DNA of 64,000 bases from Xenorhabdus sp014467285. GTDB taxonomy: Bacteria > Pseudomonadota > Gammaproteobacteria > Enterobacterales > Enterobacteriaceae. Where the stretch lies: positions 110,503-174,502 of the forward strand of contig NZ_NKHR01000007.1 in the NCBI RefSeq assembly GCF_014467285.1, read 5' to 3'. The translations under genes were made by a program, and so were the position numbers. The number at the start of each line of letters is the position of its first letter. The first letter of the stretch is position 1. Below the pieces are notes generated by a model that was given only the letters and a program-made list of their open reading frames with translations, searched no databases and was not told the origin of the DNA. Shown here one piece after another: positions 37,601 through 46,217 of the stretch.

Positions 37601-37846
37601 CTGTGGCAATCCATTCTTTAACTGAACATTACGTGTGTTGGCATAAATCTCATCAGGCAATAAGGTAAGAGCATTTCCGACACCGAGGTCGTTATTTTTA
37701 CCAAAGATATTTAATTGCTGATTCGCCAACATATGATCAGTGACAGTGAAATTAGATTGAAATATTTCCTGCCCTGCAAACACACCTAAAACGGCTTCAA
37801 TCGCATCTATTTGGTGTGATAAGTCCGATCTAAATTGAATCTTCAT
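34673..37846 (-). CDS. Type III restriction enzyme, Res subunit
   Basis: 1057 residues from 'MKIQFRSDLSHQIDAIEAVL'; ATGs 3 to 9 bases earlier are alternatives, with GGTGG upstream. Superfamily 2 helicase motifs: Walker A 'METGTGKT' near residue 113, 'IIDEPQSV' (DEPQ box) and 'SATL'. A C-terminal PD-(D/E)xK nuclease motif is intact ('NPDWAVL' then 'VVETKSS'). With Mod it cleaves DNA carrying two unmodified, inversely oriented sites. It follows mod by only about 10 bases on the minus strand, so the two are co-expressed. Confidence 0.9.
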   Translation of the reverse strand: MKIQFRSDLSHQIDAIEAVLGVFAGQEIFQSNFTVTDHMLANQQLNIFGKNNDLGVGNALTLLPDEIYANTRNVQLKNGLPQVENVKQELPRLDFSVEMETGTGKTYVYLRSIFELNQRHGLTKFIIVVPSIAIKEGVYKSLQITEQHFREQYKNVQYDYFVYDSSKREQVRNFATNDYIQIMVINIDAFSKSFTDPTKETTANLIHRTDDRLNGMKPIEFIQATRPVVIIDEPQSVVSTANRKDAINSLKPLCTFRYSATLKEAPHLLYKLDSIDAYERKLVKQIEVASLDVKDGHNQAYIKLVSVDNKKSPISAKIEIDAQTRTGKLQPRKVITIKDGQVNDLFELSGGRSVYEGYVVNDIYCEEGNEYIDFTSRDEIVRLGQAIGEVDSEAFKRLQIAKTIEEHLEKELKFYHKVTTGYDRLDHPKILSQKGIKVLSLFFIDKVANYRGYSKDGVPVQGKFAKWFEEEFAKQVSKLKYRVLYPRIWDHDGDKYTINAVALRELIQAVHDGYFAQDKKKDASGNPQFADSKLSSKGEGGKTAADESAYNLIMKDKEKLLSMDEKLRFIFSHSALKEGWDNPNVFQICTLNETNSITKKRQEIGRGLRLAIDQSGERVPYGFEVNTLTVMANESYEYFVSELQKEIEAEEGIKFGTVESHQFANIIVSGGLDQKAFLGARKSEDIFQHLLSQGYIDGKGKIQNALKIAINNNEVSLPSSVAEHTNTIVATLKKLAKGLNVKKHEEKRSVALCEDTNGKQVVLGEAFKALWGRIKYKTTYRVNFNINELVENCIKEIRENVVVASAKFQYTKVKVAVTEAELEAYDEKTKIQYYRNRNFQLPDIVTYLTDQTNLTRQTIIDVLLGLGDKLEAFKNNPQRFIELVGEAIRKQMRIVIVNGVKYHRLGDEAYYAQELFQEEELTGYLKDMVKAEKSVYDYIICDSDTEFNFAEKLERAEEVKIYSKLPSWFKIDTPLGSYNPDWAVLVDKDDGTGEQLYFVVETKSSIFSDDLREAEQAKIKCGVEHFNALSKDKGGKEMPNAAKFVKADNFDTFSAHF

Positions 37847-37856
37847 CATCACCACC

Positions 37857-39893
37857 TTAAATGCTTTTTACATCGTCGATACCATACTGCTTCAGGATCT
37901 GAATCGCGTTGGTCTTCACTACGCTGTCTGCAAATCCTTGGTCTTTAAAAACGACTTGAGTATTTTCTGGATTGAGTTTTTCTTTTAGTTTGGCGATACC
38001 CTCAACCACCTGTTCAGTGATGCCATCATCCAGGCATACTATTAAGGCACCTGTGCCAACAATAAAGATTTTTTTGCCTTCTACGGTTGCTTCTTCAACA
38101 CGGGTGGTTAATTCAATACCGTATTTAAGTAGGATTTCATAAAGAATATCTTCTACCGAGCGATCATCTTTAATTGATTTTAATGCGAGTTTAAGTGCTG
38201 GCTCCAAATTATCGAAGTTAACATCCCAAGAACGGATATTAGTTTCATCAAGCTTAAATATTTTAAATCCATCTACTTGAGATTCAGTTTTGTATTTTTC
38301 AATACTCATTCTAATTCTTTGTTTTCCCAATTCTGTTAAGCTAAGCGGCTTACCGAGTTCATTTAAGTAATCCATTGACTCTTTTATTTGCTTTTTCATA
38401 TCAGCATTGGCTAATTTGTAAGTGTCCTCTAAATTTTCTGGTAATTGAACTAATATGTAATTTAATTTAACATTGTTATTTTTACTTGCTATCATTGTCG
38501 CTTCACCAGTCGTTGCTGAACCAGCGAAGAAGTCCAAAACGATATCTCCATCATTAAGACATTTTAAAGAGCTAATCAGTTCAGTCACTAGTTTTAATGG
38601 TTTTTTCCCATTTTTGTAAGGAACTCCACCTTCATTATCAAGCCCTGTGGTTTTAATATGAGCCCAAAAATCACCAGGATGAACAAATAGGTTATCAGAG
38701 GCAAATATTAATTGTAGCCTAGGGTCTCGACTAGTTTCTGGATATGTGCCGCGTACAAGGTATACTAATCCCTGAGCTGACTTAACAGAAAAAACACCAC
38801 TTATTTTTTTGTTTTTCTTCTTTTCTTCGCTTAGTTTGTAAACACTACTAGATTTGACGCACTGACATATTCTCCAGCTATTATCAAAAAGCCATTCATT
38901 CTTTTTGGAAACTGGTCCTTTATATACTTCAGACAAAGGCTTTAAAGTTATGCTTGATAAAATTTCATCTAGTTTTTTTAACTGATCATCACTAAGATAT
39001 TCCGAATCTTTTATAGAGTCATAAAAGTCTCTATTCTCCCTACTAAAATTATCCAAATATATATTATACTCCGAGTCCCACTTGGGTTTCTTTATTGGTG
39101 TAAATTTAATATTATTGATACCACTCGGTTTTATAGCAATTATATATTCTTTTAATTTTGGAATAATTCCTAGTTTTTTGACGCTAGCCATTTTTAGTCC
39201 GCTAGCTTCACTCATTTTAACCGCAATGATTTTAACGGCATCGTATCCAAATATTTCCTCACAAACCTTCACTAAATTAAAGACTTCATTATCATCTATA
39301 GATATATATATCATTCCTTCTGGGTGAAGTAAGTTTTTAGCAACGAGCAGCCGTGGAAATATCATATTCAGCCAGCTTGAGTGATACCTGCCAGAGGTTT
39401 CTCTATTAGTTGAATTCAATTGACCATTGATATTAATTTGCCCAGTTACCTCTAAATAATTCCTCATATTATCATGATAATTATCTTTATAAACAAAATC
39501 GATACCAGTATTATATGGCGGATCGATATAGATCATCTTTACCTTTTTATGGTAAGACTTCTGTAATATTTTAAGGACTTCAAGGTTATCACCTTCAATA
39601 AAAAGGTTCTCTGTGGTATCCCAATTCACACTTTCTTCTTTACAAGGGCGTAGGGTTCCTGTCGAAGGTGTTTGCGCAATCAAGCGTGATTGCGCCTTAC
39701 CATGCCATGTAAAGTTGTAGCGTTCGTCACTATCGTCAATCTCCTCACCAAGCACCGCTTTCAAAGCATAAAAGTCAATTTTTCCTTCAAAAAATACCTC
39801 AGGGAAAAGCTGTTTAAGTTGATCGATATTTTCTTGAGTGATATCCGCACTCTTGGACTCAGGGTAGTTCAGGGTGATCTTTTCAATTGTCAT
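37857..39893 (-). CDS. Type III DNA methyltransferase, Mod subunit
   Basis: 678 residues from 'MTIEKITLNYPESKSADITQ', the usual start of this family; an ATG at 39932 gives a longer form. The catalytic motif 'DPPYNTG' comes before the AdoMet-binding 'DFFAGSATTG', the order of beta-class N6-adenine methyltransferases. The part between about residues 200 and 420 is AT-rich and divergent, as expected for the target recognition domain. No homopolymer or short-repeat tract suggesting phase variation was seen. The intact pair implies a working restriction-modification system. Confidence 0.9.
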   Translation of the reverse strand: MTIEKITLNYPESKSADITQENIDQLKQLFPEVFFEGKIDFYALKAVLGEEIDDSDERYNFTWHGKAQSRLIAQTPSTGTLRPCKEESVNWDTTENLFIEGDNLEVLKILQKSYHKKVKMIYIDPPYNTGIDFVYKDNYHDNMRNYLEVTGQININGQLNSTNRETSGRYHSSWLNMIFPRLLVAKNLLHPEGMIYISIDDNEVFNLVKVCEEIFGYDAVKIIAVKMSEASGLKMASVKKLGIIPKLKEYIIAIKPSGINNIKFTPIKKPKWDSEYNIYLDNFSRENRDFYDSIKDSEYLSDDQLKKLDEILSSITLKPLSEVYKGPVSKKNEWLFDNSWRICQCVKSSSVYKLSEEKKKNKKISGVFSVKSAQGLVYLVRGTYPETSRDPRLQLIFASDNLFVHPGDFWAHIKTTGLDNEGGVPYKNGKKPLKLVTELISSLKCLNDGDIVLDFFAGSATTGEATMIASKNNNVKLNYILVQLPENLEDTYKLANADMKKQIKESMDYLNELGKPLSLTELGKQRIRMSIEKYKTESQVDGFKIFKLDETNIRSWDVNFDNLEPALKLALKSIKDDRSVEDILYEILLKYGIELTTRVEEATVEGKKIFIVGTGALIVCLDDGITEQVVEGIAKLKEKLNPENTQVVFKDQGFADSVVKTNAIQILKQYGIDDVKSI

Positions 39894-40253
39894 CAGAGGA
39901 ATTCCATTTATTACCAACTGAGCAAAACTCATGCCCGTGGTTCATATTCTTCGTTAAACAGTTAAATCATTGCCTTAATCACAGCAACTTACTGTTTAAG
40001 CGTAGTAAAGAATTCCTGATACATCACAATAAATACTGACACGCTTATAACATAAAAATGAAATGTGAAACTAAAACCATCGGATCGCCAACATTCCGCC
40101 GAATTGAAAACAGCGTCTATCTCGACGCTACGAGCCCAATAAAAATCAACCGAAGAAATGATAAATACGGGGAATGAATAAAAAAATTGCCGAATTTCAT
40201 GAGCTCTGTTAAGGCGGGAAGAAAAGTTCACACAAATGTATTCAACCATGATT
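39894..40253. other. Spacer upstream of mod, no credible gene
   Basis: 360 bp lying where a toxin gene would follow the broken DUF1778 antitoxin. A 94-residue minus-strand frame (39989-40273) has an unlikely, aromatic-rich composition and no similarity to acetyltransferase toxins. The region probably holds the mod promoter only. Confidence 0.5.
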
Positions 40254-40558
40254 TCATTTAGTCGCTTTTCCATCTTTGTTCTTTCTCATCAAAGCACATA
40301 AAGCAAGTGTTGGAGATGCGGGTTCAGCAATCAGTACATTCAAGGTACGCCAGTTTTCTTCATCTAACTCACGACGTTTTTGGTTTTCCAGAACTTCTTC
40401 AGCTCGTTCAAAAGCCGCATTCAAGATAAAAGCACTTAAATCAACACCGGCAACCTGCGCGGCCTGACGTAAGATTCTTTTAGTTCGGTGCGGGTTTTTA
40501 ACTCTACACGGGCATTTTTAGCCTCTTTGTGAGGTTTTTTTACCGATATTGCTGCCAT
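40254..40558 (-). pseudogene. DUF1778 (TacA-like) antitoxin gene, frameshifted
   Basis: Reading from the ATG at 40558: 'MAAISVKKPHKEAKNARVEL' with the N-terminal ribbon-helix-helix pattern. Then a one-base loss near 40470-40490 shifts frame, after which 'LRQAAQVAGVDLSAFILNAA' and 'AEEVLENQKRRELDEENW' complete a typical DUF1778 protein. Total length 305 bp is one base short of whole codons. The partner GNAT toxin expected downstream is absent. This is a decayed toxin-antitoxin locus. Confidence 0.7.
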
Positions 40559-40745
40559 ATGGATTACTCCAGTTTTACTCATTAGGTAGAATTGTTAGTC
40601 TGCTATCGTTTGTTTATTTATTGTACTGACCGAGAATAGCATTTGGTGGGGGAACAAGCAATTATGTACGGCTGTAAGCCGTACATATAGGATAGAAACA
40701 ACATGAGATCGTTCGATTAAATGTTTTTATTCTTAACTGAATTAA

Positions 40746-40776
40746 AAATCCGGTTAGCTTACGCATAACCGGATTT
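40746..40776 (-). terminator. glmS intrinsic terminator
   Basis: 11-bp perfect arms AAATCCGGTTA and TAACCGGATTT with a 9-nt loop. On minus the stem is followed by TTTTTAAT. It lies 39 bp beyond the glmS stop. Between here and the broken antitoxin (40559-40745) no gene is seen. Confidence 0.85.
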
Positions 40777-40814
40777 AGAAAGTTTAAAGCTTTTTACACC
40801 AAAATAGGTGGCTC

Positions 40815-42644
40815 TTACTCCACCGTCACCGATTTCGCCAAATTCCTCGGCTGATCCACATCCGTCCCTTTGATCAAAGCAACGTGGTAAGACAACAATT
40901 GCAGTGGCACGGTATAGAAGATCGGTGCGATCAACTCTTCTACGTGTGGCAGGGAGATGATCTTCATGTTTTCGCTGTTGGTGAAACCCGCATCCTGATC
41001 AGCGAAGACGTACAGCAATCCACCACGGGCGCGGACTTCTTCAATGTTGGATTTCAGTTTTTCCAGCAGTTCGTTGTTTGGTGCAACAATAATGACCGGC
41101 ATATCCGCATCAATCAATGCCAATGGGCCATGTTTCAGTTCACCCGCCGCGTAAGCTTCTGCGTGAATGTAAGAGATCTCTTTCAGTTTCAGCGCACCTT
41201 CAACCGCGATCGGGTATTGATCGCCACGGCCAAGGAACAGTGCGTGATGTTTTTCAGAGAAATCTTCCGCCAGTGATTCGATCAGCTTGTCTTTTGACAA
41301 CATGCTTTCAATACGACTTGGCAGCGCATGCAGGGCGTGGACAACATCTTGCTCCAATGTTGCTCCTGCACCTTTCAAACGTCCCATATAAGCCACCAGC
41401 ATCAACAATACAGTTAACTGCGTGGTAAAGGCTTTGGTGGATGCTACGCCGATTTCTGCTCCCGCTTTGGTCATCAGGGCAAAGTCAGATTCGCGTACCA
41501 GAGAGGAACCAGCCACGTTACAGATAGTCAGTGAAGTCAAATAACCCAACTCTTTGGATAAACGCAGCGCAGCCAAGGTATCCGCCGTTTCGCCAGATTG
41601 GGACAGGGTGATCAGCAGGCTTCCTTTACGACGAGCAGGTTTGCGGTAACGGAATTCAGAGGCAATTTCCACATCACACGGGATACCCGCCAGTGATTCA
41701 AACCAGTAGCGTGAAACCATTCCCGCATTGTAGGAAGTGCCGCAGGCAACGATCTGGATATGTTCAACCTGAGACAGTAATTCTGCCGCATTGGCACCCA
41801 GTTCTGACAGATTTACCTGACCGTTGCTCAAACGGCCTTCCAATGTGCTCTTGATAGCCATTGGCTGTTCGTAAATCTCTTTCTGCATGTAGTGACGGTA
41901 TACACCTTTGTCACCCGCATCATACTGAACGTTGGATTCAATCTGCTCGCGCTCCACCGCTTCGCCCTGTACATCAAAGATACGAACGGTACGGCGGGTG
42001 ATTTCTGCAATGTCACCTTCTTCCAGATAGATAAAGCGACGAGTCACTGGCAGTAATGCCAGTTGGTCAGATGCAAGGAAATTTTCCCCAACACCCAAAC
42101 CAATTACTAATGGGCTGCCAGAACGTGCTGCTACCAGTACATCTGGATGACGGCTATCCATAATCACGGTGCCATAAGCGCCACGCAATTGTGGGATCAC
42201 ACGCTGAACCACTTCCAGCAATGAGCCGCCTTGCTGTTGTTCCCAATGAACAAGATGGGCGATAGTTTCTGTATCTGTATCAGAAGAGAAGATGTAACCA
42301 CGCGCTTTTAACTCTTCGCGCAGTTCTTCGTGGTTTTCAATAATGCCGTTATGCACAACCGCAATATGTTCAGAAAGATGAGGATGGGCATTGCGTTCGT
42401 TTGGTTCACCGTGAGTCGCCCAACGAGTATGAGCAATCCCTGTGCCACCGATGACTGGCTGTTTATCTGCTTCATCAGCCAACATTTGTACTTTACCCGC
42501 TTCACGCAGGCGGGTCATACGGTTTTCACTGTCAACGACAGCCATACCCGCAGAGTCATAACCTCGGTACTCCAGGCGACGAAGACCTTCGATCAGAATC
42601 TCTGCAATATCTCGTTGTGCTACTGCACCAACAATTCCACACAT
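40815..42644 (-). CDS. glmS: Glutamine-fructose-6-phosphate aminotransferase
   Basis: 609 residues. 'MCGIVGA' supplies the N-terminal nucleophile Cys after Met removal; the glutaminase domain covers about 1-240. Two SIS sugar-isomerase domains follow ('VACGTSYNAG', 'LITLSQSGETADT') and the C-terminus is the conserved 'DQPRNLAKSVTVE'. It makes glucosamine-6-phosphate, the first step to UDP-GlcNAc, with GlmU encoded just upstream. The 3' end of glmS is the classic Tn7 attachment region. Downstream here lie a restriction system and several broken mobile genes, but no Tn7 ends were recognised. Confidence 0.97.
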   Translation of the reverse strand: MCGIVGAVAQRDIAEILIEGLRRLEYRGYDSAGMAVVDSENRMTRLREAGKVQMLADEADKQPVIGGTGIAHTRWATHGEPNERNAHPHLSEHIAVVHNGIIENHEELREELKARGYIFSSDTDTETIAHLVHWEQQQGGSLLEVVQRVIPQLRGAYGTVIMDSRHPDVLVAARSGSPLVIGLGVGENFLASDQLALLPVTRRFIYLEEGDIAEITRRTVRIFDVQGEAVEREQIESNVQYDAGDKGVYRHYMQKEIYEQPMAIKSTLEGRLSNGQVNLSELGANAAELLSQVEHIQIVACGTSYNAGMVSRYWFESLAGIPCDVEIASEFRYRKPARRKGSLLITLSQSGETADTLAALRLSKELGYLTSLTICNVAGSSLVRESDFALMTKAGAEIGVASTKAFTTQLTVLLMLVAYMGRLKGAGATLEQDVVHALHALPSRIESMLSKDKLIESLAEDFSEKHHALFLGRGDQYPIAVEGALKLKEISYIHAEAYAAGELKHGPLALIDADMPVIIVAPNNELLEKLKSNIEEVRARGGLLYVFADQDAGFTNSENMKIISLPHVEELIAPIFYTVPLQLLSYHVALIKGTDVDQPRNLAKSVTVE

Positions 42645-42769
42645 GTTGTTTTATTCCTAAGAACAGGGCAAATAAAGCCCTTTTTATGTCGCCAGCCTGA
42701 TTGTGTTTCGGCTATTGCCGTCCCCGAGCTTTGTAGAGATGGGGATTATTATTATGGATATATCTTTAT

Positions 42770-44170
42770 TTATTTTTTCTTAACAGGACGTTGCCAGTTC
42801 TGAATATGGGTTTGCTTCACGCGACTGATAACCAATTCGTTCTCAGCAACGTTTTTTGTTACTGTGGTTCCTGCACCAATAGTTGCGCCTTTCGCTACCG
42901 TAACAGGTGCAACAAGCTGGGTATCAGAACCAACAAATACATCATCGCCAATGATGGTTTTAAATTTATTGGCGCCATCATAGTTGCAAGTAATCGTTCC
43001 CGCACCAATATTCACATTATTACCAATTTCAGAATCGCCAAGGTAAGTCAGGTGACCCGCCTTGGAACCTTTGCCAAGAGAGGATTTTTTCATTTCGACG
43101 AAATTGCCAACATGCGCTTTTTCTGCCAGTTTAGAACCGGGACGTAAGCGGGCAAAAGGCCCAACGGTGCACTCAGCAGCAAGTTCAGAATCTTCAATTA
43201 CGGTATAAGGGCTAATGACCGCGCCATCACCAATAACGCAATTTTTCAGGATACAACCAGAACCGATATGAACATTATTTCCCAGTGTGACATGGCCCTC
43301 AATAATCACATTGGTATCAATCACTACATCGCGACCGTGTTCCAATGTTCCACGCAAATCAAAACGGGCAGGATCTAATAACATGACACCCGCCAGCAAT
43401 AATTTTTCGGCTTGTTCAGACTGGTAAATACGCTCCAGTGCGGAAAGTTGAAGGCGGTTATTGACCCCTTCCATTTCACTCAAACGGCTTGGGTGTACTG
43501 CCTTTATTTGGCGACCTTCTTTGTGTGCGATCGCAATAACATCGGTAAGGTAATATTCGCCCTGTGCGTTGTTGTTTTCCAACTTGGATAGCCAACGTTT
43601 CAAATCACCGCCATTTGCCACCAAAATACCGGTGTTAATTTCGTTGATTTTACGCTGTTCTTCCGTCGCATCTTTCTGTTCGATAATGCCCGTTACTTCG
43701 CCATTTTCGCGGATAATCCGGCCATATCCGGTTGGGTTATCCAAAATAGCCGTTAATAAACCAATACCACCTTCTGGTTTAACGTCGATCAAACGCTCTA
43801 AAGTATCTTTCGCGATCAAAGGGACATCACCATAAAGGATCAGAATATCTTCACCATCTGAAAAATGCGGGGCGGCCTGCTGCATGGCATGACCAGTACC
43901 AAGCTGTTCAGCTTGCAGTACCCAGTTTAAATGTTGGTTGGAGAGTGTTTGTTTCATCAGGTCACCACCATGTCCATAAACCAGATGAACATTTTGTGTG
44001 CCTAATTCCATTGCGGTATCAATGACATGCTGAACCATCGGTTTACCAGCCAGCAAGTGCAGAACTTTAGGAAGATCAGAATACATGCGCGTTCCTTTAC
44101 CTGCGGCAAGGATCACAACACTTTTTGCACTGATACTGTTTTCACTGGCACAGTTTTCACTAATAGACAT
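42770..44170 (-). CDS. glmU: Bifunctional GlmU (GlcN-1-P acetyltransferase / GlcNAc-1-P uridyltransferase)
   Basis: 466 residues from the ATG at 44170. The open frame continues upstream to 44269, but that part is not family-like and contains the atp terminator. Pyrophosphorylase domain with 'LAAGKGTRM' near residue 20, then left-handed beta-helix repeats from about residue 260 forming the acetyltransferase. The N-terminus carries about 10 extra residues ('SISENCASENS') compared with E. coli. The product is UDP-GlcNAc for peptidoglycan and LPS. Confidence 0.96.
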   Translation of the reverse strand: MSISENCASENSISAKSVVILAAGKGTRMYSDLPKVLHLLAGKPMVQHVIDTAMELGTQNVHLVYGHGGDLMKQTLSNQHLNWVLQAEQLGTGHAMQQAAPHFSDGEDILILYGDVPLIAKDTLERLIDVKPEGGIGLLTAILDNPTGYGRIIRENGEVTGIIEQKDATEEQRKINEINTGILVANGGDLKRWLSKLENNNAQGEYYLTDVIAIAHKEGRQIKAVHPSRLSEMEGVNNRLQLSALERIYQSEQAEKLLLAGVMLLDPARFDLRGTLEHGRDVVIDTNVIIEGHVTLGNNVHIGSGCILKNCVIGDGAVISPYTVIEDSELAAECTVGPFARLRPGSKLAEKAHVGNFVEMKKSSLGKGSKAGHLTYLGDSEIGNNVNIGAGTITCNYDGANKFKTIIGDDVFVGSDTQLVAPVTVAKGATIGAGTTVTKNVAENELVISRVKQTHIQNWQRPVKKK

Positions 44171-44248
44171 AAGAAACCTAACAATTCCAATTTTAAGTAT
44201 GAAAGTAAACCTGTTTACGAAATAAATTGCTACATATTTCGCAATGCA

Positions 44249-44282
44249 AAAAAGCCAGTTAGCTTTCACTAACTGGCTTTTT
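44249..44282 (-). terminator. atp operon terminator
   Basis: 14-bp stem with arms at 44249-44262 and 44269-44282 (AAAAAGCCAGTTAG pairing with CTAACTGGCTTTTT). The minus strand ends in a T-run, about 75 bp after atpC and upstream of glmU. Confidence 0.9.
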
Positions 44283-44294
44283 ATCTCACTGCCT

Positions 44295-44353
44295 ATACCC
44301 GTTATCTTTCAAGTTGCAGCTCAGTTGAGCGCAATTCAAAATCTATTGGGTAT
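44295..44353. repeat. Palindromic dispersed repeat (MITE/REP-like)
   Basis: An imperfect palindrome of about 59 bp. The outer arms ATACCC and GGGTAT are perfect and the inner arms (CAAGTTGC near 44310-44317, GCAATTCA at 44331-44338) match with several differences. The motif ATACCC...TTTCAAGTTGCAGC recalls dispersed palindromes I know from Photorhabdus, Xenorhabdus and Serratia. It lies between the atpC stop and the operon terminator, hence in the mRNA 3' end, where it could stabilise the transcript. Confidence 0.65.
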
Positions 44354-44356
44354 TTA

Positions 44357-44779
44357 TTACATCATTTTTTTTGTCAATTCGATAACGCGAAGTTTCGCGA
44401 TCGCTTTCGACAATTCAGCAGATGCCTGAGCATAATCAACATCGCCGTGAGAATTACGGATATGTTCTTCTGCCTTGCGCTTGGCTTCAAGCACTTTAGC
44501 TTCGTCCAAATCCTTACCACGGATCGCTGTATCAGCCAGTACGATAACGCAGTTTGGCTGCACTTCAAGAATTCCACCTGACAGGTAGATAAATTCTTCT
44601 TCACCAAACTGCTTAACAATACGTATCATGCCCGGTTTTATGGCAGTAAGCAGTGGTGTGTGCTGAGGATAGATCCCCAGTTCACCTTCACTGCCTGTCA
44701 CCTGAATTTTCTGTACCAGTCCTTCAAACATCTGTTTTTCAGCACTGACTACGTTCAGGGAGAACGTCATTGCAGCCAT
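44357..44779 (-). CDS. atpC: ATP synthase epsilon subunit
   Basis: 140 residues. N-terminal beta-sandwich ('GSEGELGIYPQHTPLLTAIKPG') and C-terminal helical hairpin ending 'LRVIELTKKMM'. It is part of the central stalk and inhibits ATP hydrolysis. It is the last gene of the atp operon, 21 bp after atpD. Confidence 0.96.
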   Translation of the reverse strand: MAAMTFSLNVVSAEKQMFEGLVQKIQVTGSEGELGIYPQHTPLLTAIKPGMIRIVKQFGEEEFIYLSGGILEVQPNCVIVLADTAIRGKDLDEAKVLEAKRKAEEHIRNSHGDVDYAQASAELSKAIAKLRVIELTKKMM

Positions 44780-44800
44780 ATCAACCTCCCGTCAGCCGTA

Positions 44801-46183
44801 TTAAAGCTTTTTCGCTTTTTCCACAGCTTCGTCGATGGTACCAACCATGTAGAACGCCTGCTCTGGCAGGTGGTCATAATCACCGTTCAGGATACCTTTG
44901 AAGCCACGGATGGTGTCTTTCAGAGGAACGAATTTACCTGGTGAGCCGGTGAAGACTTCTGCAACGAAGAATGGCTGAGACAGGAAGCGCTGGATCTTAC
45001 GGGCACGTGCCACAACCAGTTTGTCATCTTCAGACAGTTCGTCCATACCCAGAATAGCGATGATGTCTTTCAGTTCCTGATAACGTTGCAGGATAGACTG
45101 AACGCCACGGGCAACATCATAGTGCTCCTGACCAACAACCAGTGGGTCAAGCTGACGGCTGGTTGAATCCAGTGGGTCAACCGCAGGGTAAATACCCAGA
45201 GACGCGATCTGACGGCTCAATACGACAGTTGCATCCAAGTGAGCAAAGGTTGTCGCTGGTGATGGGTCAGTCAAATCATCCGCAGGTACGTAAACCGCCT
45301 GTACGGAGGTGATAGAGCCAGTTTTGGTTGAAGTGATACGCTCTTGCAGAGCACCCATCTCTTCCGCCAGTGTTGGCTGATAACCTACCGCAGATGGCAT
45401 ACGACCCAACAGTGCAGATACTTCTGTCCCTGCCAGGGTATAACGGTAAATGTTATCAACGAACAGCAGAACGTCACGGCCTTCATCACGGAATTTTTCC
45501 GCCATGGTCAAGCCAGTCAGTGCAACGCGCAGACGGTTTCCTGGTGGCTCATTCATCTGACCGTATACCAGAGATACTTTATCCAGTACGTTTGAATCGG
45601 TCATTTCATGATAGAAGTCGTTACCTTCACGGGTACGCTCACCAACACCGGCAAATACGGAGTAACCTGAGTGCTCGATCGCGATATTACGGATCAGCTC
45701 CATCATGTTAACGGTTTTACCTACACCCGCACCACCAAACAGACCCACTTTACCACCCTTAGCGAATGGGCAGATCAAGTCCATGACTTTGATACCGGTT
45801 TCCAGCAGTTCCTGAGAGTTGGACAGCTCTTCATAGGTTGGTGCTGTACGGTGAATTGACCAGCGCTCTTCTTCGCCGATCTCACCTTTCATGTCAATTG
45901 GATCACCCAATACGTTCATGATACGGCCCAGTGTAGCTTTACCCACTGGTACTTCGATTGGGTGCCCTAAATCAGTTACGTCCAAATGACGGCGCAGGCC
46001 ATCGGAGGTACCCATTGCGATACAACGAACGATACCGCCACCTAACTGCTGCTGAACTTCCAGCACCAATTTTTCTTCACCGTTTTTAACCTCAAGGGCA
46101 TCGTATACTTTCGGTACGCTGTCCTGAGGGAATTCGACGTCCACTACGGCGCCGATTACCTGGATAATCTTTCCAGTAGCCAT
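44801..46183 (-). CDS. atpD: ATP synthase F1 beta subunit
   Basis: 460 residues. Walker A 'GGAGVGKT' near residue 150 and catalytic 'GERTREGND' with the general-base glutamate near 181. It carries the catalytic nucleotide sites of F1. Spacing of 34 bp from atpG fits the conserved operon. Confidence 0.98.
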   Translation of the reverse strand: MATGKIIQVIGAVVDVEFPQDSVPKVYDALEVKNGEEKLVLEVQQQLGGGIVRCIAMGTSDGLRRHLDVTDLGHPIEVPVGKATLGRIMNVLGDPIDMKGEIGEEERWSIHRTAPTYEELSNSQELLETGIKVMDLICPFAKGGKVGLFGGAGVGKTVNMMELIRNIAIEHSGYSVFAGVGERTREGNDFYHEMTDSNVLDKVSLVYGQMNEPPGNRLRVALTGLTMAEKFRDEGRDVLLFVDNIYRYTLAGTEVSALLGRMPSAVGYQPTLAEEMGALQERITSTKTGSITSVQAVYVPADDLTDPSPATTFAHLDATVVLSRQIASLGIYPAVDPLDSTSRQLDPLVVGQEHYDVARGVQSILQRYQELKDIIAILGMDELSEDDKLVVARARKIQRFLSQPFFVAEVFTGSPGKFVPLKDTIRGFKGILNGDYDHLPEQAFYMVGTIDEAVEKAKKL

Positions 46184-46217
46184 CTTGAATCCTCTACGTA
46201 ATTCGTAAACCTAGCTG

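Noticed and set aside
39989..40273. 94-residue minus-strand frame downstream of the broken DUF1778 antitoxin, considered as its toxin
   Set aside because: It lacks acetyltransferase-toxin motifs, is very rich in Phe/Ile/Val/Ser without a sensible pattern, and has no supporting ribosome binding site.
40559..40814. Tn7-type insertion at the glmS attachment site
   Set aside because: No Tn7 end repeats or tns genes were seen next to the glmS 3' end; only a terminator is present.
44171..44269. N-terminal extension of GlmU to 44269
   Set aside because: It overlaps the atp terminator stem and shows no similarity to GlmU.
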